The notes: a model not told the origin generated them from the sequence alone. DNA of 64,000 nt from Larimichthys crocea (GCF_000972845.2 NC_040028.1:16924871-16988870); one strand, 5' to 3'. Positions 49,101-61,348 are shown, counted from the first letter of the stretch. Translations and numbers: made by a program.

Positions 49101-52100
49101 CAGCTGCATTTAACAAACACCAAAAGATACGATCATATCAGCCCTGTTTTAGCCGGTCTTTACTGATTACCGACAGGTTTCAGAACTGATTTTAAGATTT
49201 AGCTGATTTCCTTTTAAAGCACTCCCAAGTTAACTTGCTGAATTGCTGGTTTCCTATGAGCCAGAGCTCAGATCAGGCAGGTCTCTGCTGGCTGAAGACT
49301 AAAGGTGGCCAGGCTTTTGCAGTCTTTTGTATCTCCAGTACTTACCAGAGACAGATCATGACTTGTCTTTACTTTGTCTCCATAGGGCTGTCTTCTCCTC
49401 TATGGGACGTATCTAGCTGGGCTGACCAGCAATGTCAGCCACCCTCCAGTCAACCAGTCTCCCACCATCATAACAGTCGTCACTTTGGTCACCCTCTCCT
49501 CGGCCGTGGCCATTCCCGTGTCCACCTTCCTGCAGGGCTGGCCCAACCTGGTTTACAGCACTGTGGCCGGAGCCATTTTCATCTGCACACTGGCTACCAA
49601 CTGCATGCTGTTTGTTCCTCAGGTAAGATATATAGTTGCAACACATGAGGAAAAAAAAAAGTTTCTAGTTGCAAGCTTTTGAGAAAGTGCAGGATTTCTT
49701 CTTTAACCTTGGAAAAACTTCAACTTCTGACATCGTCTTATTTCTGGTGATGACACACACAGTGTAGTATCTCTAAAGCAGAAACTGTAGGTGGTTTTTA
49801 TTTTTTTTGGCAGAACTGTCATCTAATCACTGGATACTATGTCTGGAACCGAGCATTAATAACAGACAGCCAGTCATGAAGTCAGGCAGAAACTGTAGAT
49901 ACAGAGACATATGACAAACAGACACGTGAATGACAGATGCTTGTATGACTTTCTCTTCTTGTTTTGACAAAAGTAGTAAATCCTATGAGTGACTGTGGCT
50001 CCCCGCACCTCCATTTTCCATATGCGTGTCAGTTTGCCATGTCTATCAGCGGAGTGTGACTCACACAGGAGGTGTTTATGAGTCAAAATTACGTAGGCTG
50101 TTGGAAACAGGTTTATGACTCTCTGAGTGTCTTGCAGTGGGTTTATGTTACAGTAAAGGAATGCGTCGACAGTGGGAAGGAAGGAAATACTTCAACATTG
50201 AGCAATATCCTCGAATACACCTGGTCAAAAAATGTTCCCTGTAACACTTACTATTAATGTGTGTGATGTGTCTTTAGCTGAATCTTAGCAAAATGTATTG
50301 TATTGTGTATTTCTTTTTAAACATATAACACTCACCACCATGCAGCTGACCCAATGGAGGCAGTTTGAAGAGGATCAGAACAACCCAAGTCAGATGGCCA
50401 AGTATTTCAGCAGCCCCAGTAAGAGCCAGCCCTCGGTGTACAGCCAGGATGAGATCTTCTACCTGCTGGGAGAGAATAACTCCATGAAAAAACTCCTCAC
50501 TGAGGTACTGCATTGTTATTTTTCCACAAAATCTACCAAGAAAATCTTGTACGGTATCAAATAGATTCATATGAACCCAGATCTTGAATGTTTCCATTTC
50601 TAAGTCCTTGTCCTTATTGACATAGAACACATGGTTAGCATGAACAGAGCTTGTTTTCTTAAGAAATACCAATTGCTGATCAGATTTATGCTTCCTTCCT
50701 TGGTTTAATCAAAAGTTTCTGACACTGCAGATCATCAAGTTCTAACATTATATCTTCAATCTATTGACTGACCAATGGCAGTCTCTTAAATTACTAATCA
50801 GAAACTATCTGTACATTTAAATGGATTGGACCTCTGATAGGGCACAAGTTACTTGTGGTGTCCATGCTTGGACCTCTTTTCTTCCTTATCTACATTCATT
50901 ACATCACATACAGTATATTTAATACAATTTAAAACATTTCCATGTGTAGACATAAGTACCATTCAGGTTAAATTACAGAATATACTGAACTATATACACA
51001 CAAGTACAGTAATACAAGAGAGATTTAGATGAAACAAGACAGATCTATTTTCTCATTAAGTCTAAATGACACCAGCTGTCCAACAATATGTTTTCAACTT
51101 TCTCCCAGCGCTTGACTGCTCGCTGTTTGTGCTGATTTGAGCCACCAAAATGCAGTATGTGACAAAATGTCTCATAATTCTGTTTGTCATGACAATTTTC
51201 AGAAGAACGCTGTGATCGACAGTCTGCAGGAGCAGGTGAGCAATGCCAAAGATAAACTCCTGCGACTCATGTCAGCCAGCCGGCCCCCGGAGGACCAGGA
51301 CTTGGACTCCTCCAACACCAATCTCAACTCCTCCTCCACTCAGACCACAGAGCTTCAGTCTGACGGACCCTCTTCTTCTTCTTCTTCTCTACCTCAGAGA
51401 GACACTAAATCCCAGCTCTCACCGTCACATCCCGCCCCTCACCCAGCTGCTGCTGCTGTTTCATCATCTGCTGTTACACCATCCTCTGAGCCCCCCTCTG
51501 CCCCAAACTCCACAACCCCTTTTGCTGCTTCCTCCCCTCTCCCAGAGGATATTTATGAGGGTGAAAACCAGAGATGTGTCCGTGCTGGTGGTCCTACAGG
51601 CAGAGACACAGCTCAGTCCAGAACAGGGGAGGATCTTACCCAGCCTTTGCCGCTCCACCCCCCTGGTTTACTCAGGACAGCAGAAGAGACAGTGCAATTT
51701 GTCACTTCCTTACAGTCCCGTAGAGGATTAAACCCCTCTCAAGTTGAAACATTCAACAACCAGAGAGGCCTTTCATCTAATCTGGGAGCAAATGCCAGAC
51801 CGACTGGTTTTGTTAGCAGCGAGCAGTTGCAGGAGATCCTACAAGAGCTGAGTGTGGACGCAGTCATGGAAATCACGCTTCGATCTCCTGGCCAGACGTC
51901 CACAAACTCAGCTAAAACATCACAGATAAAATATCCCGAAGCGTCCGCACTTTCCCCTCTCTCTCTGCGGACGCCGCACTCTCCTCATCCACCCGCTCTC
52001 TTCCGCTACCCCAGCATCTCCCCGCATGCGATGAGGAAACGGCGGCCGCCCTTTAACTCCTCCAGAAGAGGTTTGGCGTGCTTCTACACGGGTTCAGAGG

Positions 52101-52612
52101 CCGCTGGTCGTGGGAGGATAAGGGACAAGAGTGACCACCGAAATCCAGGCAGGCACAATGATGGGGTTACTGTGGATGGTATCCTCCATCAGGTTCACAA
52201 CACTGACCTTGAGCTGGAGGAGGAGGAGGAAGAGGAGGAGGAGGATGTAGAAAGGAATGAAGTGATAAGAAAATGCCGGAGGTGTGTTCCAAGGTCCCGT
52301 AGATGTTCAGTCTTGCCCTGTGCAGAACGCAATCACACAGCTCCACCGGATGTGGAAGCTGGTGGTGATAATGAGCAACACCATAGACACATTAGAGACT
52401 CCTGTGGATCCTGGGACTCTGACTCCAGCAGCTCAACAGACTACTGTTACTACCACCGCCCCTACTGTGACTCCTGCCTGCAGCGAGGCTCTCTGCTATC
52501 CTCAGACAGCTCCTCCGACTCCTCTGACAGCGAGTATGAAGCCTACACCAGCCTGTACCGCTCCCCGCACCCCGTGGTATTCAAAGAAGACATCAAACCT
52601 ACCTTTGTATGA
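43189..52612 (+). CDS. gpr156: orphan class C GPCR, GPR156
   Basis: GABA-B-like orphan receptor without a venus-flytrap ectodomain; known in vertebrates to act through inhibitory G proteins in setting sensory hair-cell orientation. Coding exons: 43189-43305, 46465-46592, 46676-46811, 46902-47012, 47998-48123, 48266-48361, 49386-49622, 50346-50504, 51203-52612; all phases agree, giving about 839 aa (human 814). Short N-terminus [14 protein letters not shown], seven hydrophobic segments (TM1 in exon 2 to TM7 near TNCMLFVPQ), and family signatures [34 protein letters not shown]. After TM7 come LTQWRQFEE and a coiled-coil stretch ([19 protein letters not shown]), then a long disordered tail with Ser/Pro-rich, poly-Glu and [14 protein letters not shown] tracts, ending KPTFV. 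The exon at 48266 has an alternative in-frame acceptor at 48302. Confidence 0.95.
44308..46215 (+). pseudogene. decayed TRIM/finTRIM-type gene relic inside gpr156 intron 1
   Basis: An RBCC-B30.2 order can be followed through frameshifts and stops. ATG at 44308 is stopped after eight codons. [23 protein letters not shown] reads in one frame (about 44350-44410), then [10 protein letters not shown] and [11 protein letters not shown] in another. B-box 2: [20 protein letters not shown] (about 44663-44760). Coiled-coil end: [18 protein letters not shown] (about 44980-45040), a motif typical of fish finTRIMs. After the hAT insertion, B30.2/SPRY remnants: HPKLALSE and [19 protein letters not shown] (about 45800-46160). 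All domains lie in about 1.3 kb of non-hAT sequence without obvious introns, which suggests a retrocopy (inference). TRIM ligases are ubiquitin ligases often tied to antiviral defence; this one cannot encode a full protein. Confidence 0.85.
45156..45775 (-). mobile_element. 620-bp non-autonomous hAT element with BED-finger remnant
   Basis: Terminal inverted repeats TAGGGATGGGAATTGA (left) and, reverse-complemented, TAAGGATGGGAATCGA (right) match at 14 of 16 positions. They are flanked by a perfect 8-bp direct repeat CAACAGAG (45148-45155 and 45776-45783), the target-site length of hAT transposons. On the minus strand an open frame (45644 down to 45258) encodes the start of a BED-type zinc finger ([15 protein letters not shown], then MQKLLRTQH) as in ZBED/hAT transposases. 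The first zinc-binding His of the HLRTQH motif is Leu here, and the catalytic domain is absent. The element split the TRIM relic. Confidence 0.88.
47187..47490. mobile_element. foldback MITE in gpr156 intron 4
   Basis: Two long inverted arms (about 47241-47350 and 47367-47468) pair almost throughout, e.g. CCTATATAAGTGTTAAT with ATTAACACTTATATAGG, and AAGACATTTATAAGCGC with GCGCTTATAAATGTCTT (the left arm has small insertions). The outer end GTAACGCTTTATATTAAGGT is familiar from abundant fish foldback elements. No coding capacity. Confidence 0.8.
48560..49378 (+). mobile_element. degraded LINE fragments (L2-like) in gpr156 intron 6
   Basis: Broken frames carry two recognisable parts of a fish LINE ORF2. 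The endonuclease end is [20 protein letters not shown] plus [13 protein letters not shown] (about 48565-48710). The far 3' part includes [22 protein letters not shown] and [19 protein letters not shown] (about 48980-49290), which match the end-of-RT segment usually reading ...[18 protein letters not shown]... and ...YLSELLVPYTPSRSLRS... The middle is deleted. Clade assignment to L2 is from memory and tentative. Confidence 0.7.
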
Positions 52613-52920
52613 GCACAGATTTACTGCACTTTACACGTCCATGCATTCCTACTTGTATGTCCTGAGAAACATTGGAGGGGGAATTATTTCACTGTAGCTT
52701 TTCAGTAGGAATGTGTTCTTGCTCTGTGGGACAAACTGGTTCTGTTACTCATGAGACTTGAAAACTTTTGTAGCTCGAAAGCACAACACTTGTTTCCTTT
52801 TTTGATATTACTTACTGGCATTATTTGTATGTTTCTGCAGTCAGATGGAAACTTTACATTCCAAATATTTAAATCTGACTGAGTTTAGAGTAACAAATAA
52901 AAGCTTTTAGAGTTGAAACG
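52613..52920 (+). other. gpr156: gpr156 3'UTR
   Basis: After the gpr156 stop. AATAAA at 52896-52901 is the first good poly(A) signal, followed by a TG-rich stretch. Further A/T-rich sequence downstream could extend the UTR. Confidence 0.6.
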
Positions 52921-55400
52921 TGCACTGCATTGTGCACATGCTGTATTTATTTTATTATTTATTAGTGGATGTTTTGTTGTACAGAAATACCTTCTGTCTT
53001 CTTTTAACTGTTTTATATTGTCAAATGCATTCTTTAAAAACGTGTATGTCTGCATTTTGCTATCACTTTTATTACATTACATATTTCTCTCAGTATTATT
53101 GTCCTGACTCATGTGTAAAGGTCGTAGTTATATGGAGTGTGTGTCTCGTGGGTGTGAGAGACTGCCCTTTGATTTTCAAACCCTGACCTGCTTTCCACAG
53201 TACTTCAAACTTTAACCTTCTTTTCCTGTTTTATACTGTACAGAGGATTATGGCTCGCCTTAGCAGACAGAAAGTTTATAAACCACTAGCCTGATGTAGA
53301 CCTGGATTAAACTGTTAGAAGGCTACGGGGCAGAAATGAGCCCATATTAAGACCCCACACTCACAATCTCACAACCCATTTTGCACAGAGTCTAATAAAA
53401 CCAACCGTTTTTTTTCCTATGCTTAAACACCCTCCAGCAGGTTTGTTATGATTTTTCTAATCTAATTTTAATATTGCTGAAATATTAAAAGTGGATTTTG
53501 ACACTTCAGCCTCAAGTTTGAGTAAAAAATGCAGAAGCCGCCTAATGTTCTTTCACTTTTTAATCATACTTTAGTGGCAGTATAATACCATACGAAATTT
53601 GTGATTAATTAAATTACCACAAACACAATCAGTGTGGAACCTTTGAACAGGGCAGGCAGTAATCCAGCCTTGACTTCATGTTAAATACAGCACTAAAACT
53701 CACCTTCATTCAGATCAGAATATTTACCAGACTCTTCGTCATGTGACTTCAATCATGACCAGAATAGATGAGCTTGTTGAGTAGATACAGCTGAGTAGAT
53801 TTTCACTCTTTCCTGTCTCCCGCCTGCTATCTCTTCTTATTTTTTCTTCCGCTAATAGGAAAATGTGTGTTTGCCCGAGGAGGTTGTTGCTATATGAAGG
53901 GAAACCGGGTGTCTCGCATTACTTCTGCTTTGCTGCCTGTTTTTGAGATGCTGCCGCTCTCTATTATGCATATGGACCATTGAATGGCTGCCTGGGAGAG
54001 ATTCCCTTTGATATAGAGCATAACGGAGTATAAATAAACCACACAAAAGACAAAATACCGGCATCGCCGCGCGGGAGGGAATACTCTCCTGCCAAGCTAA
54101 GACGAGTGGCGTGCATTCTCTTCGAGATGAGAAATCCTGACATATTGAACCATTTTGGAATAAAAATCAACTGTTCATCAATCACACATACACTTCTTTC
54201 TCAAAATAAGTCCACGGCTACCCACTTCACCCTTTAACGTTTGTTACAAAATGAGTAATAGTGGGAGAGTAATCCTGATTGGCCTCACCTCAAGTGGTTT
54301 TAAGTCAAGAGAAGTAATAAAGAGTACCACTTTGTAACAAGTCTGTTTTTTTGTACCAGGCTGTAAACATGTTTACTTCTGCTGTTAAGTTTGGAATTTT
54401 AATACTGCTGCCTACGGAGATTGAAATGTCCTGCAGCCAGCCTCAAGTTGCCGTTCAAGGAATTACAGTTCTTTGGCATTTTGGCTTGGCAACCCAAATT
54501 GTAGTCTCCTTCTAACAGCTTATAACTAATCTGTAATGCACGAGTAAAAGTTTAAGGGTTCAGCTTTATTACCATCACACAATACAGTTATGTACAGTGA
54601 GGGATGGATATGAATAAAAATAAATAAAGCAGTTAATAACATTGAACAACGTAAAATAAGAAATAAAAACACTGAAAGAAGAAACTATAATTGCTGCAAT
54701 ACATACATATGTAGGGCTAGTATATTACTGTAAATTATGGTAGTTATGGGAATGGGGGTGTAACTACACTGGTCCAATGAAATAATGGCCATGAATCATA
54801 CAGATGTCCTTTGATGTTTTATTTCTCTCTCTCTCTCTGGTCATCAGACAACGTGAAAACTCTAAAGAAATAAAGAATATAAACATCACCAGACATGCAG
54901 AGAAGTAATCTCAGATAAAAATGACATATCACATTGTTTATATTAAAGCGCTTAAACCATTACATCATACACAATATAACTACCATGTGTGCCTCCCGGA
55001 CCTCATGCAGAATCAAAGTTACAATGAGTTTGTTGGTCTTCTCTCTGCATCCATGGTCTCTCTTTCTGTCTCTGCCCGCAGTGCCACAGTTGCACACTTA
55101 ACTAAACTCTAATCATGTGATCAATCGCTCTCTGTTTTAAGTTTCAAGTTTCAGGTATATTTATCATACGCAGGTGAACACAGGGTCAACAATACAATTA
55201 AATGTGTTGGACGAGAGTTGAACCGGTCAGCTCAGCATTAAGAACACTAGGGATAAAAATTAGATAATAAGAAGAAGAAGAATATAAAAATACAAAATAT
55301 AAAATATTAAACACATATAACCTTACAAAAAAGAGGCTCTAAATATGTGAAAAGTAGTACATTTTAATAAATGATTTATTACATTTTAATTTTTTTGAAT
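52921..55400. other. intergenic, gpr156-gsk3b, with dispersed repeats
   Basis: No gene supported. A dispersed repeat block lies at 54345-54475. A TTTATTACCATCACACAATACAG stretch near 54565 and a GTTTCAGGTATATTTATCATACG stretch near 55147 look like retroposon tails. The rest is A/T-rich. Confidence 0.5.
54345..54475 (+). repeat. dispersed fish repeat, copy A
   Basis: Begins with GTTTTTTTGTACCAGGCTGT and includes AAACATGTTTACTTCTGCTG and AGCCAGCCTCAAGTTG. It is clearly the same family as 62575-62745 in this window, from which it differs by scattered substitutions. Confidence 0.75.
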
Positions 55401-55408
55401 GAACTAAA

Positions 55409-55723
55409 TTAAAGGTCCAGTGTGTAGAATTTAGTTGCCGCATTGCAATCCCCTCACATCACCCTCACCCAACACTTGAAGGACCCTGAGTTTCTTTTGG
55501 GCTACTGTAGAAATGTTTTAACAAGACAAACCACTTCCCACTGTAGATGTAGACGGGTCATTTTTAGGTAACAAAAACAAAAAATATTCATATTTTCAGG
55601 TGATTATACATGCATGAAATCATAGTTATGAATATTTTCAGGTGATTATACATGCATGAAATCATAGTTATGAATATTACGTCTGAAAATAGAGCCCCCA
55701 ATGTTTACTCACTGGACCTTTAA
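55409..55723. mobile_element. MITE with TTAAAGGTCCAGTG inverted ends, copy A
   Basis: Left end TTAAAGGTCCAGTG (55409-55422) and right end CACTGGACCTTTAA (55710-55723) are perfect 14-bp inverted repeats. Inside is a 42-bp direct tandem duplication (units beginning TATTTTCAGGTGATTATACA at 55591 and 55633). A relative sits at 59772-60040. Confidence 0.85.
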
Positions 55724-55900
55724 CTTTGGATTGTATCACATGAAATAATATAAACAACCCCAACAATGTATTCATCGTTATAAACCCTTATATTAAATAT
55801 TAAAGCACTAGGCTACCATAATAAAGATTTGAGTTGTATGCACATACACATAATTAAAATTACTGAGCAGTATGCCAGTAATTAAATGGATAAGCCAGAG

Positions 55901-56361
55901 GGCCCTGAAGTGCAAAACACAACAGCAAATCAAAAAACACAACAGCAAATTCAAAGAGGTAACAGCGCTCATATTTTGAAAACATGTAAACCATGTCCTT
56001 CCAGTTTAAAGGATGGAGTCCAATCAGCGACTATTTATGTCGCCCGAGGGTACCTACCTTTTCCGTTTTTAATTTGCTGTTGTGTTTTTTATTTGCTGTT
56101 GTGTTTTTTATTTGCTATGGTGTTTTTGAATTTGCTATGGTGTTTTTTGATTTGCTATTGTGTTTTTTGATTTGCTATTGTGTTTTTTGATTTGCTATTG
56201 TGTTTTATGATTTGCTATTGTGTTTTTGAATTTGCCATTGTGTTTTTTGAATTTGCTATTGTGTTTTTAAATTGGCTATTGTGTTTTTAAATTGGCTATT
56301 GTGTTTTATGATTTGCTATTGTGTTTTTTGAATTTGCTGTTGTGTTTTGCACTTCAGGGCC
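55901..56361. mobile_element. foldback element built of about 20-21-bp tandem repeats
   Basis: The left end GGCCCTGAAGTGCAAAACAC and the right end GTGTTTTGCACTTCAGGGCC are inverted copies. The inverted homology runs on into repeat units: CAACAGCAAATCAAAAAACA on the left, and on the right more than ten units of the form GTGTTTTTTGATTTGCTATT (about 56070-56350). Such long, tandem-repeat-built termini are the hallmark of foldback-type DNA elements. No transposase is present. Confidence 0.8.
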
Positions 56362-56399
56362 ACCGTAGGGATGGGCTTTTTGTGACTAACATAGCAACA

Positions 56400-57100
56400 G
56401 TGCTGCATGACCACCGGTGCTCTGTGACAGCTGGGTCCATTTGAACTGACAGGCGGGTTCTGGAGCTCCATTGGCCGACAAAGTCATCCATCCCGGGGAG
56501 GAGATCCGCCCATTGTCCCTGTCGCGGCATGGGGGGGAAGCCTTTGAAGTCACGAGGGGGCGGTGCTGGAGGAAAAAAAAAATATGCCATGTGGTGTTCA
56601 AAAGCTGCGCTGTGATTGGACCAGAGTGAGAACAAGGTCAACGCCCATTTCGTGAAGGGATCGCCTCTCTGATTGGCTCAATCCGCCACCCTAGATTCGC
56701 CGCGTTTTGCGCGTTCACGCTCCGATTCTCCCTCGCGAGTTACGTCGACGGCGTCAACCCCTTTCCCCACCTCTTTACGTGACCGGCTGAGCGTTTACGC
56801 AAAGTGCGTAAGCGACAAAAAAAAAAAAAAAAACCTATGGGGAAGGAATAAAAAAAATTCAGTTATCGTCGCACTCTTCTGCTTCACATCTCATTTTAAA
56901 AAAGAGGTCGCCACACCGGGACGGTTTAAAAAAAAAAAAAAAAAAAAACGAAAAAAAAAAAAGACACGGACGTTTAACGGTTACAACGGTTACAACGGCC
57001 GCCGCTGAAGACGAAGCAGACCGTGGCAACTGGCAGATTTTTCCGTTGGACCGTATAGCGAGGGGGGAGCCGCCATGGCAGTCGGATCATTGAGCCTCCA
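56400..57100 (+). promoter_or_regulatory. gsk3b: gsk3b CpG-rich promoter region
   Basis: CpG-dense sequence upstream of the gsk3b start codon. It has three inverted CCAAT (ATTGG) boxes at 56470-56474, 56615-56619 and 56672-56676 and no clear TATA box. Poly-A tracts lie at about 56817-56833 and 56929-56964. The TSS is probably between about 56700 and 57050. Position and motifs are seen directly; promoter activity is inferred. Confidence 0.6.
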
Positions 57101-57113
57101 CATCGGGATATGA
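57075..57113 (+). promoter_or_regulatory. gsk3b: upstream ORF with optimal Kozak context in gsk3b 5'UTR
   Basis: GCCGCCATGG is an ideal initiation context and starts a 12-codon ORF (MAVGSLSLHIGI, then TGA). More short uORFs follow before the main ATG at 57584: from about 57125 (21 codons), from 57241 (13 codons, MTVSAGDVSSKAR) and near 57311. If the transcript starts upstream of 57075, ribosomes would meet these first, which could lower gsk3b translation. Confidence 0.5.
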
Positions 57114-57517
57114 AGAGGGGGCTGCATGCGTGAACCGAACCGGATCAACCCCGCATCCGTTTCTCTCTCTCTATATATATTTATACTTTGAAAAAATATA
57201 TAGGTTTTAACCGTGGTGGCCCGCAGGGAGAGGCCAGATTCATGACTGTTTCAGCCGGAGACGTGTCTTCAAAGGCCCGCTGAGAGAAAACTGGATTATA
57301 AAGGAGTGAATGATGCTGTGATCGAGCTTTTATTGAGCTTTATTAGGCGATAAGACTTGAGAGAGAGAGAGGAAAAAGGAAAAGAAAAGAGGAGGGAGCT
57401 CTCTCTTTCTTTCTTTCTTTCTTTCTTTCCTTACAGTGTGATTCATTTGCTGTCATTTTTGTATTATTTTTTTTTTTGGTGTGTGTGTGTGTGGATCGAT
57501 CAGTCCTGCTGTTTTAA

Positions 57518-57748
<231 letters not shown>

Positions 57749-59771
57749 TAAATATATATAATGTATGTGTGTGTGTGTGTGTGCGCAAAATGTCCACCAG
57801 GCTGAAAATGTGTCAAGCAAACATGACGTTAGCTCCGGGTAGCTTAGCGCCATAGCTGTCATATATATATCTGTGACTGAGATTGGGTCAGCCTGGTGCA
57901 TGCACACACACACACACACATATATATACATGCACACACACACACACACACATGCACCGCTGCGCTCATGACGCGCCGCCCCGGGAACCGGTCAGCATGA
58001 CCGGGGTTAGCAGCGAGCAGCAGGCCGCGCGTCATGGGCCGGGCCGGGCGAGGCGAGGTAGCGTTTGGCACTAGGCCCAGGGTCAGACCAACCAAGCCTT
58101 CTCCTGCTTTTTTTTTTTTTTTTCTTCTTGAGGTTAGTTATTGTCCATTTGACTGTAGATTAGAGTATTACTACACACACTGCAGGGTTAAAGCGATAGA
58201 GGCCGGTCTTATTACGCAACTGTCAAAGCGGAAGGTGCGCCCAAACTGACGTGATCCTGGCTGGGAGAGAGAGAGAGGGAGAGGGAGGTGGGGGGTGGAG
58301 AAGGAGAAGAAGAAGAAGGAGAAGAGGGCTGGTTCACTGATTCCTAATGCAGGGCCATGAGACGTCGAGACGACTGGAAAAGGGAGTGTGACACACAGAG
58401 TGTATCCTGTTCAGTGGCACCGTGCCGGAGAGGAGGCTGGCTGGCTGGCTGCAGAGATGAAGCACATGCAAGGCCTGAAGTTACCTGCAGAGCAAAGACA
58501 GCCAGGCTCCACATCAAATATCCTCAATACATCTTATAAAGCATTTCACACTTTGTCTATCCGTGTGTGTGTCATACACACTAGTATCCACGCCGTTAAT
58601 GCTTTCTTATCGAGCATGCAGGCAGACGTTTGGGTGTGTGAGAGGAAAAAATGAGGTTGTTAAGGAATGTTGGTGTTTGTGGTGCTGATGATGTGATCAT
58701 GATGTGTGTTAGTGGGGTGAGGCCCGAGGCTGAGGCTCTCCTGAGGGGCCTTGGCACTAGGACACACACACACACACATGCCCGAATCTTTAAAAAAAAA
58801 AAACGTGGCCCAGATATGGGTGTCGAAGCATCGGCGCGCTCCTGTCAAGCGTGTAGCGCCGCTGTCAAACAGAAAAATTGCTGCTTTGCAGTTGCAAGAA
58901 GCGGAGGACTTTTAAGTCTTTGGCCTAGTTGTTGTTGTTCAGACACGAGCCGCTGAGTGAACGCCCGAACACGCAGACTTAACGTTGCGTGCGTTCCTCA
59001 GCCCCGAGGCTCATCTGGTGAGTCGACGCATCATTATCAAGTCATTAAAAGATGGAGCAGGAGTCAGCCAATTATAATAGGGTGTTGATTTGTACATGCA
59101 GGTGGTGTTAGAGGAGAGTGTGATCAGTCAATACACGACTGTAATGTATTTTACGTAAGAGGCGGCGAGATGATGGAGCAAAAGTTAGTCGAACTCGAAG
59201 GAAATTGGAAATTTTCAACTTTTAGTTTTGTTCGCCTACGTTTTGGCTCCGCGATTATCGTTTGTGATCCAAAAATGGATCGATACGTCCTCACAATGTG
59301 ATCCATTACAAGGTCTAATAACGATACAACAACTGGTTCGGCCTAGAGAATTGGATGCTCGAGAACAAGCAGGAAAAACGGTGAGCAACTTTTCACTGAA
59401 TCCTCCCAAACGCATCCCCCAGGAGTGAAGCGGAAACATGTTTTTAACGCAGTCCATTGTCAGCACGGTAAGAACTGGGTTAAAAGGGTTCTTGCTGGAA
59501 TAAGAAAGCCGCGTCCAGCTGAGGAACAGGTTCCAGAAAACCTTCCAACCTTCTAAAAGCGTCGGCTGTCGTAACGTTGTGATGCGCCGTACATTAAACT
59601 CGGTCTTTAAAGCTTAAAGGTTACACTTATCTGCAGGTTTTTGGACCATGTTTGAGTGTCCTTTTACCTCTTGGCAACCACGTCCGGTGTACTAAAAAAA
59701 ATCACTTTTCAGATGCTATCAGCCACCTTCAGTTCAGGCTGAATGCAGCATGAAGGCTTACTGCTGCTGTC

Positions 59772-60040
59772 TTAAAGGTCCGGTGTGTAAAATGTATCAG
59801 CGGCAATGGAATATGATATTTATTAGTATGTTTCCAGTAGTGTATGTTGTCTTATAATGAGCCCTTTTTATATCTACAGTGAGAGCGGGTCCTCTTCCAC
59901 AGAGTCCGCCATGTTTCTACAGTAGCCCACAACAGACAAACCAAACACTTGAGTTTTTCTTACATGCTTGGAAGGTAGAGGGTTAGTATTCTGCAAATTC
60001 ACTGCTGTGTTGACACTAAATCTTACACACTCAACCTTTA
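59772..60040. mobile_element. MITE of the AAAGGTCC family, copy B
   Basis: Left end TTAAAGGTCCGGTGTGTAAA and right end CTTACACACTCAACCTTTA are imperfect inverted repeats of the same kind as the element at 55409-55723. The interior differs, with a typical GTTTCTACAGTAGCCC segment near 59914-59929. No coding capacity. Confidence 0.78.
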
Positions 60041-61173
60041 CGCCTAAAAGTCGATACATTTCAATGTTAGTCAACGTGTCAGCTCACACAGTCTCCGTCC
60101 CCGCTGCGTCACGACTCCAGAACGACTGCGGCGACCGGCAGCCCTCCGCAACACCAACGCAGAGCTTCTATTTTTCCCGGACGCCGGAGCACGCCGCATA
60201 AACCCAGTTGAGTTTCAAAATAAAATACGGAAATGCGGATCGAGTTTCATTACAAGAACACGTCCTAATGGGCGGCGGCGACCTGAAGTCAACAGGTCAG
60301 ATGTTTTCAGGCGTCTATTCACCCTGTCGACACCATGGATGAGGAGAAGTTGATTCTATCAACCTATCATTTATGACACCTCACATCTTTTTTTATAAGG
60401 ACACCAGCAAAAAGAGATGTGGTGTGGAATGCCATCGCAGGAGTCAAAGAGCCTACGGCCGGCAATATCGCACGATTATTCGTGAATACGTGGGATCTCG
60501 TGCATTCTTGCGACGTTCGGCGGAGCAGCACCCGTGCGCATCACAAGCGGATTAGGTGTGAGTTGGCGGACGGGCGGAGTACATGCAGTGTATTTTAGGT
60601 GTTAGGAATAGTGCCCGGTAGCTCGGCACGTACGAAGGCTCAGCTCCAACCTGTAGACCCTTTTGTTTAATACATGTCATCCACTCCTCTGTCTCCTGTC
60701 ACTCCTCAGCTGCATCAAATAAAGCTCTTTGTCGATATTTAGATTAGCCGGAAGGTGAAAGAAAAGCAGTACATCCATCAAAACAGCGCTACACACACCT
60801 GTCACTGATGCAGGTTAACAACACAGTGAAATGTGTTGCTGGACGTTTAGAGCACCGAGGATTCAAAAATGAGCTAAAGAAGTGAAAGAAAAGGATATTT
60901 GTAACATTTCCAATACACTAAAATATAATATGAGAATGCTTATATGTATAAGAGTTGTATACAATGTGCAATAAATCAATAATTGGTCTATAAACTTCAA
61001 CGAATGCCGTTGGAGGACGCTTTAAAAGCTGAAATCAGATTAGTCATTCCTAGGTGCACAGTCTGCACCGTCAGCTGTGTCATGGTTGTACTTTGGACTG
61101 AATTTATATAACACCATGTCACCTTAGACTTAGTCTTTCTTTGCAGGATGTCATCCACCCTGACCTCCACCAT

Positions 61174-61214
<41 letters not shown>

Positions 61215-61308
61215 TCATGAATATCTTGGCTGATTATCTCCAGCAGCTGTAGCTAGTGTGTATGATCCTGGAGAGAATGGTCTTACCCCTCCTACACAGG
61301 CAGACGGG

Positions 61309-61348
<40 letters not shown>

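Noticed and set aside
51243..51731. 162-codon ORF, Pro/Ser/Leu-rich
   Set aside because: It overlaps the gpr156 last exon in another frame; composition follows from the Ser/Pro-rich gpr156 frame.
56083..56350. CRISPR-like regular repeats
   Set aside because: Units are contiguous tandem repeats with no unique spacers, in vertebrate DNA; they belong to a foldback element.
57859..58095. Short ORFs with CVCVCV/THTHTH residues around gsk3b exon 1 and elsewhere
   Set aside because: They are translations of CA/GT microsatellites.
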